In this document: piece by piece, positions 44,007-55,257 of the stretch
How positions within the stretch are numbered: position 1 is the stretch's first letter
Layout: each line of letters starts with the position of its first letter
Origin: Begonia masoniana
Lineage: Eukaryota > Streptophyta > Magnoliopsida > Cucurbitales > Begoniaceae
Reading direction: 5' to 3'
DNA: 64,000 nucleotides
NCBI GenBank assembly: GCA_022432975.1
Contig: CM039508.1
Span: 21,159,213 to 21,223,212 of the forward strand
Notes under the pieces: generated by a model
The model's database searches: none
What the model was told of the DNA's origin: nothing
What the model saw: only the letters and a program-made list of their open reading frames with translations
Made by a program: the position numbers and the translations under genes

Positions 44007-44455
44007 CCTACTAAAACAATTTCACCCTTTACTACTTGTTCAGAATGTAAGGATTCTCCCGACAGTAACATGACACTATATGACTTATCAGCTAGAAGAG
44101 ACCGTAAATTATACCTGCTTACCATTGTAGTTGCTACGAAAGAATGAGTAGCGCCGGTATCTATAAGTGTGTATGCGGGTTTACCACAAATCTTAATCAT
44201 ACCTATTATAAGCCTATGCTGCACTGCATTATCATCTTCCATCATGGCAAAAACTCTAGGTGCCACTCTCGTACGATTCGTATCTGGCGGCATTGGACAA
44301 TCCCTAACAACATGGCCAACCTTGTCACACCTATAACAATGGCCCGAGTATAGTTTGCATTCGCCATGGTGGTTCTTCTGGCAGGTGGAACATAGAGGAG
44401 CTTGAGGTCGTTTTCCTTTCCCTTGGTCATCATTTGGATTGAAAGGTCTCTTCAT
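44007..44455 (-). pseudogene. Element H zinc knuckle and protease start, interrupted by LTR J
   Basis: Minus-strand frame from 44455: MKRPFNPNDDQGKGKRPQAP linker, half-knuckle CSTCQKNHHGEC, complete CCHC knuckle CYRCDKVGHVVRDC (residues 40-53), APRVFAMMEDD, then protease with LIDTGATHSFVATT (D99-T-G intact), SVMLLSGESLHSEQVVKGEI and VLVG. At 44007 the frame runs into LTR J; the open frame continues to 43871, but its last 40 or so residues (HRLLNPFVHRLQRPQ type) are translation of the 40-bp array, not protein. The remainder of the protease is at 39120-39259. Stops separate it from the gag body at 44456-44574. Confidence 0.9.
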
Positions 44456-45243
44456 ACCTTTCTATTGTTATTGTGGTCCTCTGTTCTGTTGTGGCTGCCA
44501 ACCTTTGCCCTGGTGCGGTGGTGGCTGAGCCTCCATGATAAACTTCCTTGGCGGTTCACATTGCCCCTGCACTGTTATACCTCTACTTCTTTGAATTCCA
44601 AAGTCTTAGTAGCCACTTCGGAATAAGGTATGTTATGGATCCCTGCAGTCTTCACTCCCCTGAACAGGTTTGGCTTCAATCCTTGAACAAATTGATGAAT
44701 CTTGTCCTCCTCATCCTCCACCAAACGGGGTGCAAAATGGGACAAGGCCTCAAACTTACAAATGTAGTCTGCTACGGAACTGGTTTGGCGCAGCTGCATA
44801 AACTCCATTTTCTTACTAGCTCGAACAGCTCGGCTAAAGTATTTGTCAAAGAAAGCAGTCTTAAACATTTCCCAGGTCATATCTCCCACGTTAGTAGTGC
44901 TCTGGATTGAGTCCCACCAATGCCTTGCATCCAGTCCCAGGTGGAAAACAATACGTGATCTTGTCTCCTTCATCAACTTTTGCATACTTGAACATGTCCC
45001 AATTTTTTGAATCCATTCCTCAGCATGAATAGGATCTGAGTCTTGTCCATTAAATATCGGTGGTTGAAGTCGGTGAAAACGCTCGCCCCCTTGGTCATGG
45101 GCTGTGTTCGAACTAGAGTTCCCTTGCTTTTCCCTAGTAGCCACAAGTTGCTCGATTTGACGAGATTGACGAATAACCAACTCCGTTACTTGGGCAATAG
45201 TGTTACTATCCTCATTGCCTTCTCTCTGTTGACCTCTTACCAT
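44456..45243 (-). pseudogene. Element H gag body
   Basis: Particle-forming Gag. The start is at the ATG at 45243, directly after the predicted acceptor (CAAG|ATGG), giving MVRGQQREGNEDSNTIAQVT, matching element C. Blocks: RFHRLQPPIFNGQDSDPIHA, EEWIQKI, ARHWWDS, FFDKYFSRAVRASKKMEFMQ, LSHFAPRLVEDEEDKIHQFV and HNIPYSEVATKTLEF. A small deletion garbles the stretch near 44960-45010 (EDMFKYAK-like to GTCSSMQK). A frameshift near 44580 and stops at 44456-44480 separate it from the knuckle segment. Closest in sequence to element C gag. Confidence 0.9.
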
Positions 45244-45316
45244 CTTGAAAGTCATAACATTTTATCACAAACACATCTTAACTTTAAATGAAATTACTAT
45301 AATCGTAAATACCTAC
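45244..45316 (-). other. Predicted 73-nt leader intron before gag (element H)
   Basis: The minus strand reads CAACAACT|GTAGGT at 45317/45316 and GACTTTCAAG|ATGG at 45244/45243. The donor is weaker than in elements A, C and D (GTAGGT for GTAAGT), and the acceptor abuts the gag ATG. Confidence 0.45.
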
Positions 45317-45390
45317 AGTTGTTGGAGAGTACTCATGTGGTGATTTGTGCTGGAAGGCAGTCTACAGAATTGATTTTAGAATCTGGTTTT

Positions 45391-45402
45391 TCTTTGATAC
45401 CA
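45391..45402 (-). other. Primer-binding site (element H)
   Basis: The minus strand reads TGGTATCAAAGA, initiator tRNA-Met type with small changes, four bases past the end of the 5' LTR. Confidence 0.88.
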
Positions 45403-45406
45403 TAAT

Positions 45407-47746
45407 TGTAACGACCCTTAAACGTAACCCTTGAATCCCCATGGAATATTATTTATTATTATTTTTTTTTTAGAAGAGAAGAAAACTTTGGTCAAAATCC
45501 GTGATGGTTGCTATTTGATAAGACAATATTTAAGTATCAATTAAAATATTAGAAACAATCGGCCGAAGGTACCGAGGGTATAAAAGTGTAGAATATTTAA
45601 ATGCCTTAAATTTGAACACATCTACCGCTCAACAGTACCGATTTACATCCACTGCTACACTTCTACCGCCCATCTTCCGAATGCTTCTACCAAACATATC
45701 CACTGCTCAATAGTAAACAATTTACATCCACCGCTACACTTCTACCGCCCATCTTCCTAAAACTTCTACTGAACACATCCACCGCTCAACAGTAACCAAT
45801 TTACATCCACCGCTACACTCCTACCGCCCATCTTCCGAATGCTTCTACCAAACACACCCACCGCTCAACAATATTACACAACATCTACCGCTCAATAGTA
45901 ACACTCAACATCTACCGATTAACATCTGCCGATAATCGGTTGAAAAAAGACACTTCAGTTCTCTACTATCCTTCACTTCTCTAGACACAAACACACTACG
46001 AACTAACTAAACATCACCATCATTCCTTAACATCTACAACACTCCTGCTCAAATCTACTTACTGCTTATCCTCTATATACTTCAAACTTCATTTCCAAAA
46101 TACTCATATACGTAGGAATATGGACCCGGATGGAATACGCATGGCAAAAAGTTAAAGAATGGAAGAAAACATTTAGTCTTATAATCCTCTTTAAAAACAA
46201 ATAAGTACTGAACAAGTCAAATACTTATCATCATTTAAAAAAAAAGTTCTCTTCTACTAATTCTTCTATATCATTGTGTTATACCATAAAAGGCCAGGAG
46301 CACTATCCTCAGGTCGAATCACCACCCAGCACAAAATCCACACCATGAACACCATCCAACAATCGGACTTAAGCATTATCTTCAAGAGTGAAGTCCTCAC
46401 CTGCTGATTCGTCACCTACATCATAAGGTTTAAACTATAAGCCTAATTCTTAGTAAGGAGTGCAACATGTACATGAATGCTCATGGATGCATATTTAATA
46501 AAATCATGTTTACATTCTTTATTCATATCGAAGAGTCATGTTTATGTCCTTGTTCTTGTTCATATTGAGTAAATTATATTCTTGTTCATCATTTTCATAT
46601 CATGGATTAAGGAGGAGTTTGTGCCGAAGGGGGGTAGGTAGTGCGCGTGTACATGGCCCTTACGGGCAAGAATCATGGTCCATCCTTGGACAGTGACAAG
46701 GCCAAAACCGCCCTCAACTCTCACTTAATCAGGGTTTCATACATTTCATTTTCTCGTTTCATTTATAAGGAGTATGCGTGTAAAACATTTTGTATTTTCG
46801 ATAAATAAATCATGATGCATGGACATAAACGTGCACAGAACATGAGACCGTGGAAGAAGTCGTTCACCAGAAAATAAAGGATCCACTATTCCAAACATTG
46901 TACTAAAACAGAGAACTACCTAAACATAACCAATCATCAGAGGCAAATCCCAACCTACTACCTTTCTGATGTAGGGCCCTAATGGTCGGAAATCTTAATA
47001 CACACTTACCTGGATTCCTTAACAACAACGTCTTTCCTTCACTTGGAGCCTTTTCCACCTAAGACATTTCATGTATTAATGTAAGAAAACGAATCCTAAA
47101 TAGTCTAAATTCAGGAATGGTAGTTTCCTAATTAAGTATATTTCCTAGAAGTCTAACTTATTTCATTTTGGCATTGTATCAACCACCTAGTGTGCATAGA
47201 AACCCCAACTAAACAATAATGGAATTCGGGTTCACCAACTACTCGAGCTCCGCCAACGTTCGTTATTTCTACTCATTATCTACAACAATAAAAAATATTG
47301 TGTTATTAACCATTAATACTATGTTATTATAAATTCCTCAGCAAACCCAAATCTCAAGCTCTAATCTAAAATCAACTCCTAGATAACTAATCAGCAAACA
47401 CATTGTCCAAATCTTACCTCGAGCTTGGAGTATTGGAAGTAATCAGGAGGAAGCTGATCGCTGGAGGAAGAACAGAGAGAAGAGCTGAGGGGAGAGAGAG
47501 TCGGCTGAAAGAGGAAAGTCAGCTGGTGGAGGTTTTTGTGAGGTTTTAGGATTTCCATTTTCTATTTATACACTTAATAAGCTAGGCTTAATTACAAGTT
47601 TGCCACCAAATCTAATTTTTATAGAAAGAACTGATTAAACATTGGCACCTAAATTTTTGGCCAAGGAAATATATTTCAACAAAGGTGGCAGTTAATTCTG
47701 TTTCCTTAAAAGAAAATTCACCTGGTCGAAGTTGTCGGGTGTTACA
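45407..47746 (-). mobile_element. 5' LTR of element H
   Basis: 2340 bp partner of 27008-29388. Minus-strand splice signals: donor CTCGAG|GTAAGA at 47418/47417; acceptor GTCTTAG|GTGGAA at 47059/47058; a 49-nt micro-exon (47058-47010); donor CCAG|GTAAGT at 47010/47009; acceptor GATGTAG|GTGACG at 46416/46415, with the branch block as TACTAAGAATTAGGCTTA. TATA-like TATAAATAGAAAATGG at about 47560. Three 79-bp repeats at about 45620-45870. Nothing coding. Confidence 0.93.
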
Positions 47747-48560
47747 ATAAAAATTAGACATTATTTTCTATGTCAAATACAAAAATAGAGGGCTCATTTA
47801 TGCTAAAGGAGCTAATTCTCTTTTACTCGGGCTTGAAGGTAAAATCCACTTGAAGAAAGACCTTGAAGACAATACATTGGATCATTGCCACACGCATTGC
47901 TTAAGAGTTCATTTATGTTTTATTTTAGTTTATTTTATGAAGAGTTGAGATAGTTTAATTAGGTAATTGTTGGAGTCACTCTCCTAGAATATGTTCTAGT
48001 TGAATATATGTTATGTTTGTGAGGGATTTTTGGTATTTTTTTTTTTTTTGTTTAGAATATTAACCAAATTGCTAGAGCTATTTAAGCTCTCTTTACGCCT
48101 CTTTCTACTTAGTTTTTCATAGTCAAATCAAGAAAGTTTCTCCTGCCTCCCCCTTTGTTCTTTTGAACAAAACACCACATTCCATTTGGTTACTTGTAAC
48201 CGATTGTTTATGTTTTGTCTATTTATGAGAGTTGGATAAAAAACTTCTTATTTTAGTTTTTTTCATTTCTTAATGGCAAAAAGTATTAGTAAAATTGGGA
48301 AATCTTACAACATATCAAGTTGGAGTGCTGTGAATCTACTGATAGTAGTCGTTGAAGTGGAGGGGTGTACAGGCACCAATCCAATTAACTTGCATCTATC
48401 CAAACATAACTTTCTTCTGTGTTCAGATTTGACCGTGAATTTTTTAGGGTTTATTTTTTACTCAAGCATGGTGAGCTGTCCAAAAATCTCTCCAAGATTC
48501 AGTCATTGGCACAATTTTTATGGCAGTCAAGATACCCCTAAAATATGTGAATTCAATTCA
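47747..48560. other. No confident gene; possible LTR or promoter remnant
   Basis: AT-rich, with TGTTGGAGTCACTC at about 47968, a long T run (about 48040), GAGCTATTTAAGCTCTC (TATA-like inside a small palindrome) at about 48075 and a pyrimidine-rich tract after it, the pattern of an LTR promoter on the plus strand. The 126-codon frame at 48273-48653 has no recognisable domain and crosses the start of LTR N; I do not call it. Confidence 0.4.
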
Positions 48561-49417
48561 TGTCATGACCAGAATATAGGCCTAGACAGAAATGCCAGAT
48601 TGAGTGACCTGAAAATAAAATTTCAAACACCCCATAATTTGTACAGACCGTGAATAAGGAAATTAACGGATCAAGAAATTTCTCACCATGATAGAAAAAT
48701 ATAACACTCAAAATAAAGAGAATGATGATAACAGGATCTACTCCTCAACGAGCAACCACAACATCAACATCCACGATCCTAACCTAGAAATGGAGAGGGG
48801 TCTTTGGGGTGAGTGACTAACTCAGTAGGAAATCCTATACTATACTGAAATGCATATGTAAAACTGATTTTATCATTTTCTTTCAAAAACATGAACAATT
48901 ATAAAAAAATATAGTGCATGAGTTTATATCCAAAAACATTTTTTTTCAAGCTAAAATAGGCTCCATGAGCTAAGGATTTTAAATTCATCAAATCCTTATT
49001 ACCCTTTTTAAAAACAGGCTCAACAAGTCATGGATGCGACAGGTTCAAAAACATTACAACGTACATAGGTAGAGCTATACATAAAGTAAATCTCCACCAT
49101 TTTATGAGAAAAATAGTTCCAGTAGAAAAAGAGGGTCACTCAAGGCCCCTCTGACATACTATCATAGAAAGATGATAATTGTAGATCTGACTGCATCTCA
49201 TGAATCAAAAGAAGATGAAAAGTGACGGTGATCCAAAGATCCAACCATGTCACCTGGGTTCTCGATGAGCAACTCTACAAACAGTATAACCCGTAAATCA
49301 AAGGTTAGCTCGCGATCCAAAAACCAGGCAGTGACACCAAGATGAAGTCAAAAAGAGTGGTCAGCAATCTGAAGACAAAGCAGAGACACCACTCGTAAAA
49401 TCATGTCAATCAAGTAC

Positions 49418-50679
49418 TGATATACCTCGAGGGCCTATGACATGCTCTCGATCAAAGGCCATGCACCCGGCTGAATTATTACCTAATAACTTTGTATGTT
49501 TTGCAGGTGAAGTTTCATTTGAAGACCTACAATAGGAACCAACCATCCAAGACATAGAGAAGCCATGCCATGTATTAATCTAGGAGGAAGATTTGACCAA
49601 TGCAAATGAGAGCAAGGATAATGTAGAAGGAGAATTTGTTTTCCCTTTGACAAATCATGTAACTCACCCGATTAGAGAGTGATTTGTGCTCTCAGTTTTC
49701 TTTATGCATTTGTTTGCTATATTTTTCTTTTAGTTTATGGTTGGACATTTGCATTAGTGTTATTATCTATTTAGGTTTTTTTGGAAGAACCAAAGGGATG
49801 CTGGTCACACCAATCTCAAGGTGAAGAAGCACCTTACCCGATTTGGTGAAACCAAGAGTACTCGAGTACACTCCTTTTGGCTGCCCTTCCTCTTTAGGAT
49901 TTATGACCATTTTTTTTGTTTTATGTAAAGCCCTAGCTGCTGCTGGCAAAGCAGAGAGTTATATAGCTCTTGTATGTTTTTGTTGAAGGCAGAACATGTT
50001 GAATGATTAAGTAGAACCATCGGTTCATTTTCTTCTCTCAAACTCTCTCGCCGACAAGGTGAATCCGAGGAGCTGGACTTCTATCCACTAAACCGTGAGA
50101 TTAGTGGTGTTTTTTTGCTTCTTCCTTCTATTCTTTCCCAGTCAAGGGATTGAAAACCACATAGCAAGGTAGCAAATCATCCTCACACGTGCGCGCTAGA
50201 GCATATTCCTCTTGAAGATTATCAAGTCCAAAAAGGTGTTCAAATAGCACCTCTACGACAAGCAGGCCTTCATTTGACTACAACTTTTGATTCCGACCGA
50301 ATTTGTCAAAGATATTTTAAGGGTACCTCATCTGCATATTAACTAAGAACGCTTTAAATATTCATGTTATTTAGATAAGTTTTGAAGAAGATATGTTTTC
50401 TGAAAGCTGAGCATTTTTTGGATAGATAATAGTTTTCTGACCAAGCAGTTTTTGTGACTTGTATCACCTATATCTCATAAACCATAAAGAATTTGACACT
50501 GAAATTTTAAGATAATTTCATACTTATTCCTAGCAAGAATTTATTAAATTTTCAGAGCATAAAAGAGTTATATTGGTTGGAGTCTGCTCAGCCAACATTG
50601 AGTTAACTGAGTAGCAGATTTTTGTTTGTAATTGTCTTGTGTTTGTGTAGCCATTGAAAAAGTATATTGAAGCCTATCA
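49418..50679 (+). mobile_element. 5' LTR of element L
   Basis: 1262 bp, TGATATACCTCGAGGGCC...GAAGCCTATCA, aligned along its length with 55246-56491. Shorter than and unrelated to the Tekay-like LTRs, and without their splice-signal set. Includes AGAGTTATATAGCTCTTG (TATA-like) at about 49952. Frame 49767-49949 is chance. Confidence 0.88.
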
Positions 50680-50681
50680 TT

Positions 50682-50693
50682 TGATATCATAGC
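50682..50693 (+). other. Primer-binding site (element L), degenerate
   Basis: TGATATCATAGC, matching the initiator tRNA-Met-type TGGTATCAGAGC at 10 of 12 positions, two bases after the LTR end. Confidence 0.7.
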
Positions 50694-50886
50694 TAATTAA
50701 GTTGCTGGGCACAATAGGTCTTGTTTTTGGGTTGCTGTTTGGGTTAATTGAGAGCCCTAGTTCTCGACCATTTCCCTTTTGTCATACCATTTCAAGAAAT
50801 TTTGTTTTTATGTTCCATGGGTGTGTGATTAAGTCAACAACTTCGGGGATTGTCGTGTATTTTTTTTAGCAGCATTTAGTGAGGAT
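50694..50886 (+). other. Untranslated leader of element L
   Basis: Leader between PBS and gag ATG. Has CACAATAGGTCTTG and a T run before GCAGCATTTAG. I see no counterpart of the leader intron of the Tekay-like elements. Confidence 0.5.
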
Positions 50887-51830
50887 ATGATGACTAGAAG
50901 TGGGACAATTTATAACAATAACCGGGGCAAAAATATTTCACCAACCGAGGAACCTAGCCATAAGGATGGCGAGTCTAGCATTCAAGGCCAAATTGATGAT
51001 ATCAATCTTAAGTTGAAAAATATTAACCAATGGATAATGAGGAATGACAGTGCTAGAATCCCTCAAGAACCCATACCTAGGACGAGGACCGAGCACCCAA
51101 GGAGAAGATTCCAATGTGATGAGTTTGTAAATGATAGCGATTCTGAAGATGAGGAGTTTACTTTTGAGCAAAATAGACGTGGACACAATGAGGATTTAAA
51201 ACATATCAAGTTATCCATTCTTCCATTTAATAGGACATGTAATGGGGATGTGTTTTTAGACTGGGTAAATAAGGTGGAAAAAGTTTTTGATTATTATGGT
51301 TACTAAGAGAAAGTGAAACTTAAATTAGAACCACTCGAGTTCTCTGGCTACGCAAGTCTATGGTGAGAAAATCTAAAAGCTCAAAGGTGAAGAGACAGAG
51401 AAGATCCCGTCACGACTTGGAGAGTAATGAAAGCCCTAATGAGGAAAAGATGTGTACCGAGTCATTATAAACAGGAATTATTCCTACAAATGCAAAATTT
51501 AAGACAAAATTCTCAATCAGTTGAAGAATACCTTACGAAATTTGAAACACTTAAGATCCGTAGTGGAGTGGACGAACTAGAAGATCTGGTGATAACAAGA
51601 TTTGTTAGAGAATTAAATCGAGAAATTAGTGACGTGGTAGAACTGCAATCATTGGATTCTATGGATGTGGTAGTACAGTTTTCCCTGAAGATAGAGAGGC
51701 AAGTGAAATGCAAGGGAAAGGCACACACTACTCATTTTCCTCCAAAAATCGAGAGTTCATTTAAGCCACCACCCAAGTTGGATGTTAAAAAGTCATTCAC
51801 TAAAAATTAGCCCGTGAAAGGAAATGAGGG
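50887..51830 (+). pseudogene. Element L gag (stop and frameshift)
   Basis: Gag of a different gypsy lineage. Frame 50887-51306 starts MMTRSGTIYNNNRGKNISP, has an acidic patch (NDSDSEDEEFTFEQN), then LKHIKLSILPFNRTCNGDVF and LDWVNKVEKVFDYYGY, ending in a TAA at 51304 inside the gag core. More stops follow to 51426 (EKVKLKLEPLEFSGYASLW), and frame 51427-51810 carries MRKRCVPSHYKQELFLQMQN, VEEYLTKFETL, FVRELNREISDVVELQ and a Lys-rich tail. The block order matches CRM/Reina-type gag (DPEAYLEWEKKVE and PSHYYRDLYQKLQ motifs of that family). Confidence 0.85.
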
Positions 51831-52710
51831 CAGGCCCTTAATCGAGGATGAAAATTGCCTTAGAGCACGTGAAATCAAGTGCTTTAAGTGCATAGGTTTG
51901 AGACACATGGCTGCTCAGTGCCTTTATCGCAGAGTAATGGTTCTTAGAGCACACACATGAGAGGTAGAAAGTGAGGACGAACAAGCAGAGGATTCCAATA
52001 AGGTGTCTGAAATCCAAGAAGAGGTATTCCATGCCCAAGAGGTCTTGCTAATATTAATGATTAGAAGAATTCTTGTCTCAAATACTAATGCAGAAGACTA
52101 TCAACGGGAAAACATATTCCACAACCGCTGTTTGATTAAGAAGCGAGTATGCTCACTCATCATAGATTGAGGCAGTTGCACTAACGTAGCTTCCCAAGAA
52201 CTCATGGATAAATTGGAATTAGACACCACTACACACCCTAGCCCATACAAGTTGCGTTGGTTAAATGACAAGAACGATATTAAGGTTGCAAAACAAGTAA
52301 GTATAGAATTCGCCATTGGTGGTTATAAGGAGAAGGTCCTTTGTGTCGTAGTACCTATGAGTGCTAGCCATTTGCTCCTAGGTAGGCCATGGTAATTTGA
52401 CAGAAATGTGTCACATGATGGTTACACGAACTACTATTCTTTGAGTTTTGGTGAAAAATTAATCAAGTTGGCACCATTCAAACCAAAACAAGTTGCCCAG
52501 GATGAAGAAACGAGAAAGAAGGGTAGAGAAACAACTAACCTCTTCCTATCACAGAAAGGATTAAGGAAATCATTGTTGGAGGAAACACCTCTCGTACTTA
52601 TGTTATTTAGAGACAGGGTGGAAGAATTAGGAGAGATTCCCGACGTAGTATGAATTCTTTTGAATCGATATAAGAACGTTTTCCAAGAAGAACTACTACA
52701 AGGACTACCC
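51831..52710 (+). pseudogene. Element L zinc knuckle and protease (stop in active site)
   Basis: A CCHC knuckle, IKCFKCIGLRHMAAQC, is at about 51870-51918. The protease starts near 52150: CSLIID-stop-GSCTNVASQE. The active-site Gly codon after Asp is TGA, so the motif keeps its Asp but is interrupted. Frame 52204-52395 continues LDTTTHPSPYKLRWLNDK, VSIEFAIGGYKEKVLCVVVP and ASHLLLGRPW (the beta-strand end of the protease), with another stop directly after. Frame 52408-52653 is the linker toward RT (LIKLAPFKPKQV, with a Lys/Arg-rich patch). Confidence 0.8.
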
Positions 52711-53375
52711 CCCTTCACGGCATCAAAGTATAGATAGACCTACAACCCGTGGCAATACTGCCCAACCGTCCTTCTTATAGAATGAATCCCAAGGAAGCCA
52801 AGGAGTTAAATGGTCAAGTGTAGGAGCTACTAGAAAAGGGGTATATTTGGGAATCAATGAGCCCGTGCGCCGTCCCAACCATGTTGGTACCAAAGAAAGA
52901 TGACTCTATGAGAATGTGCGTGGACAGTCGAGCCATTAACCAAATTATCATAAAGTATAGATTTTCGAAGAAGACATGTTGGACGAACTAGGCGGAGCAT
53001 CAATATTTTCTAAGGTTGATATAAAGAGTGGGTATCACCATATCAGAATGAAAGATGGAGACGAGTGGAAGACTACTTTCAAGATCAAGTACGGACTCTA
53101 TGAGTGGATGGTCATGCCGTTTGGTCTCTCTAACTCTCTGAGTACGTTCATGAGGCTTATGCACCACATACTTAAGGACTTTATGGGAAAAGTTTTCATA
53201 GTATATTTTGAAGACATACTTATTTATAGCATGGATTTATCGGTAGACCTGAAGCACCTTAATACCTAATTCGAAGTCCTCAGGAGTACCAAACTATTCG
53301 GAAACTTATAGAAATGCTCATTCGCCCATGAAAGAGTCTATTTTCTAGGATTCATTATAACCAAGGATGCTTGAA
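52711..53375 (+). pseudogene. Element L reverse transcriptase, catalytic motif altered
   Basis: Broken frames from about 52740 read [40 protein letters not shown] and [17 protein letters not shown]. Frame 52976-53269 then has [40 protein letters not shown] and [12 protein letters not shown]: the catalytic F/Y-x-D-D is YFED, the first Asp replaced by Glu. A frame break near 53275 separates the thumb ([18 protein letters not shown]). Confidence 0.85.
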
Positions 53376-53950
53376 AGTGGATGAATCCATACTAGCGGCA
53401 ATCAAGGACTGGCCAATTCCAAGGAGCATATCAAATGTTAGGAGTTTTCACGGATTAGTCTCTTTTTGTCAGAAGTTTATAAAGAATTTAAGTTCCATCA
53501 AGGCCCCTATTACGGATTGTGCTAAGAAGGGACAGGAATTCCATTTGACACCAACGTGTCAGAATAGTTTTGAAAACGTCAAAGAAAGACTTTGTCAATC
53601 CCCTGTAATAGAAAGTGACAGATCAGGTTTAGGTATTGGAGTCGTACTCATGCATGAGGGAAAGCCAATTGCCTATTTCAGTGAGGAGTTCAAGGGGGCA
53701 GCCTTAAATTATTCCACGTATGATAAAGAGTTCCAAGCGATCATTCGAGTTTTAGAAGAGTGGCAATACTACCTGCTCTTCAAAGAATTCATCATACATA
53801 CGGATCACCAGGCCTTGAAACACATCAAGAGTCAGAGCAAACTAAATAGACGGCTTAGAGTTTCTAGAGTGATACCCATACATTATCAAATATAAGAAAG
53901 GAGAAACCAATGTCGTAGCGGATGCCCTCTCCCGGAGACACGTTCTTCTA
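53376..53950 (+). pseudogene. Element L RNase H
   Basis: Frame 53371-53895 covers the connection ([40 protein letters not shown]) and RNase [21 protein letters not shown] (the first catalytic Asp region reads ESDRSG, usual form E-C-D-A-S), [40 protein letters not shown] and [20 protein letters not shown] (Asp). A frameshift near 53880 precedes [10 protein letters not shown] (about 53911-53940). Confidence 0.85.
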
Positions 53951-55257
53951 ACTGAACTAATCACCCATCTTTTTGGCTTTGATTGGATAAAGAACAACTA
54001 TAATGAAGACCCTAATTTCATACCATATTATAGAAAATGCTAGGATAAGACCGAGGGAGACTATCACATGGTTGATAGTTTTCTTTTCAAAGGAAATAAG
54101 TTGTGTGTACCCAGAAGTTATATCCGAGAATCTTTAGTAAAGGAGGCCCATGGTCAGGGATTATCTAGTTATTTTGGCAAGAAAAAGACACTAGACATGC
54201 TTAAGGAACACTTCTAGTGGCCCCACCAAATGCGAGACGTACATCGAGTGTTAGAAATGTGTATCATTTATAAGAAAGCCAATAGCAAATTGCTTCCCGA
54301 AGGACTCCACCTTCCCTTACCCGTTCCTAGTCACCCATAGGTAGAGCTTAGCATGGACTTTGTCTTGGGACTTCCCTGCACGGCCAGGGGTAAAGAAGCA
54401 ATTATGGTGGTTGTGGACAGATTTGCCAAAATGGCACACTTTGTCGCTTGCTCCAAAACAGACAACACCTCCATCATCGCTGAATTGTTTTTTCGAGAGA
54501 TAGTACGTATGCATAGGATCCCTTGATCCATAGTTTCAGACAGGGATACAAAATTTCTAAGTTTCTTTTGTACAACTCTATGGAAAAAGCTGGGCACCAA
54601 GCTACTTTTCAGCACATCATTTCATCCCCAAACGGACAGATAAACGGAATTCGTGAATCATACTTTGGGCACTCTTTTGAGAAGTATTATGGGTAAGAAA
54701 CTAACAAATTGAGATGCTAAGCTCCCTTAAATAGAATTTTATTACAACCGAATCATCCACTCAGCCACTAAAAAGACCCCGTTTGAGGTAGTTTACGGTT
54801 TCAATCCACTCACTCCACTAGACCTCATACCTTTTCCCCAAAAAGATCTTGCCAATCCTATAGGGCCCCGCAAAGCCGAACAGGTCAAGAAGATGCACGA
54901 AAAATATCCAAAAATCTATCCAAAAGAGGAACGATTTGGTACCCAGAGAGTCAACTGAGGCAGAAAGGAAGTTATTTTTAAGGAGGGAGACTTGGTCTGG
55001 CTCCACTTAAGGAAAGAATGTTTTTCCAAACAACGAAGATCTAAACGACTTCCAAGAGCTGATGGCCCTATTAAGATACTCGAGAAGATTAATAATAATG
55101 CTTACAAACTTGAACTACCAGGGGATTACGGCGTATCAGCCATATTTAACGTACATGATCTATCCTCGTATATTGTCAAAACTGACGATCTTAGTATTGA
55201 AGAACCTTTGGATTTGAGGTCAAATTCTCATTCACCCGGAGGGAATTATATGCCTTG
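53951..55257 (+). pseudogene. Element L integrase
   Basis: Scattered frames in family order: zinc module AHGQGLSSYFGKKKTLDMLK, MCIIYKKANS with the CxxC degraded (about 54140-54290), [27 protein letters not shown] (first Asp), [34 protein letters not shown] (second Asp, about 54527-54570), SFHPQTDR in place of HPQTDGQ, then TEFVNHTLGTLLRSIMG. Frame 54992-55258 gives the C-terminal part: HLRKECFSKQRRSKRLPRAD, GPIKILEKINNNAYKLELPG and FNVHDLSSY, ending near the PPT. No chromodomain follows. Stops at several points. Confidence 0.85.
55238..55245 (+). other. Polypurine tract (element L)
   Basis: GGAGGGAA directly before the 3' LTR. Its position sets the LTR start at 55246 and, by alignment, 49418 for the 5' LTR. 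Confidence 0.8.

Larger units (their letters stand above)
27008..47746 (-). mobile_element. Element H: complete-boundary Tekay-like chromovirus with two nested LTRs
   Basis: The LTRs at both ends are near-identical in structure (27008-29388 and 45407-47746), with a PPT at 29389-29400, a PBS at 45391-45402 and, between them on the minus strand, gag (45243), zinc knuckle, protease, RT, RNase H, integrase and chromodomain (29430) in normal order. The flanks are AATAA left and ATAAA right, giving a 4-bp ATAA match where 5 is usual. LTR I (31509-38492) and LTR J (39260-44006), both plus strand, interrupt pol. Without them the element would be about 9 kb. Stops and frameshifts make it non-autonomous. 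Sampled stretches of the two LTRs differ by a few percent, with a 14-15-bp deletion in the right one. Confidence 0.92.

Noticed and set aside
48273..48653. 126-codon plus-strand frame
   Set aside because: No recognisable domain, no intron-exon context, and it crosses into LTR-like sequence N.
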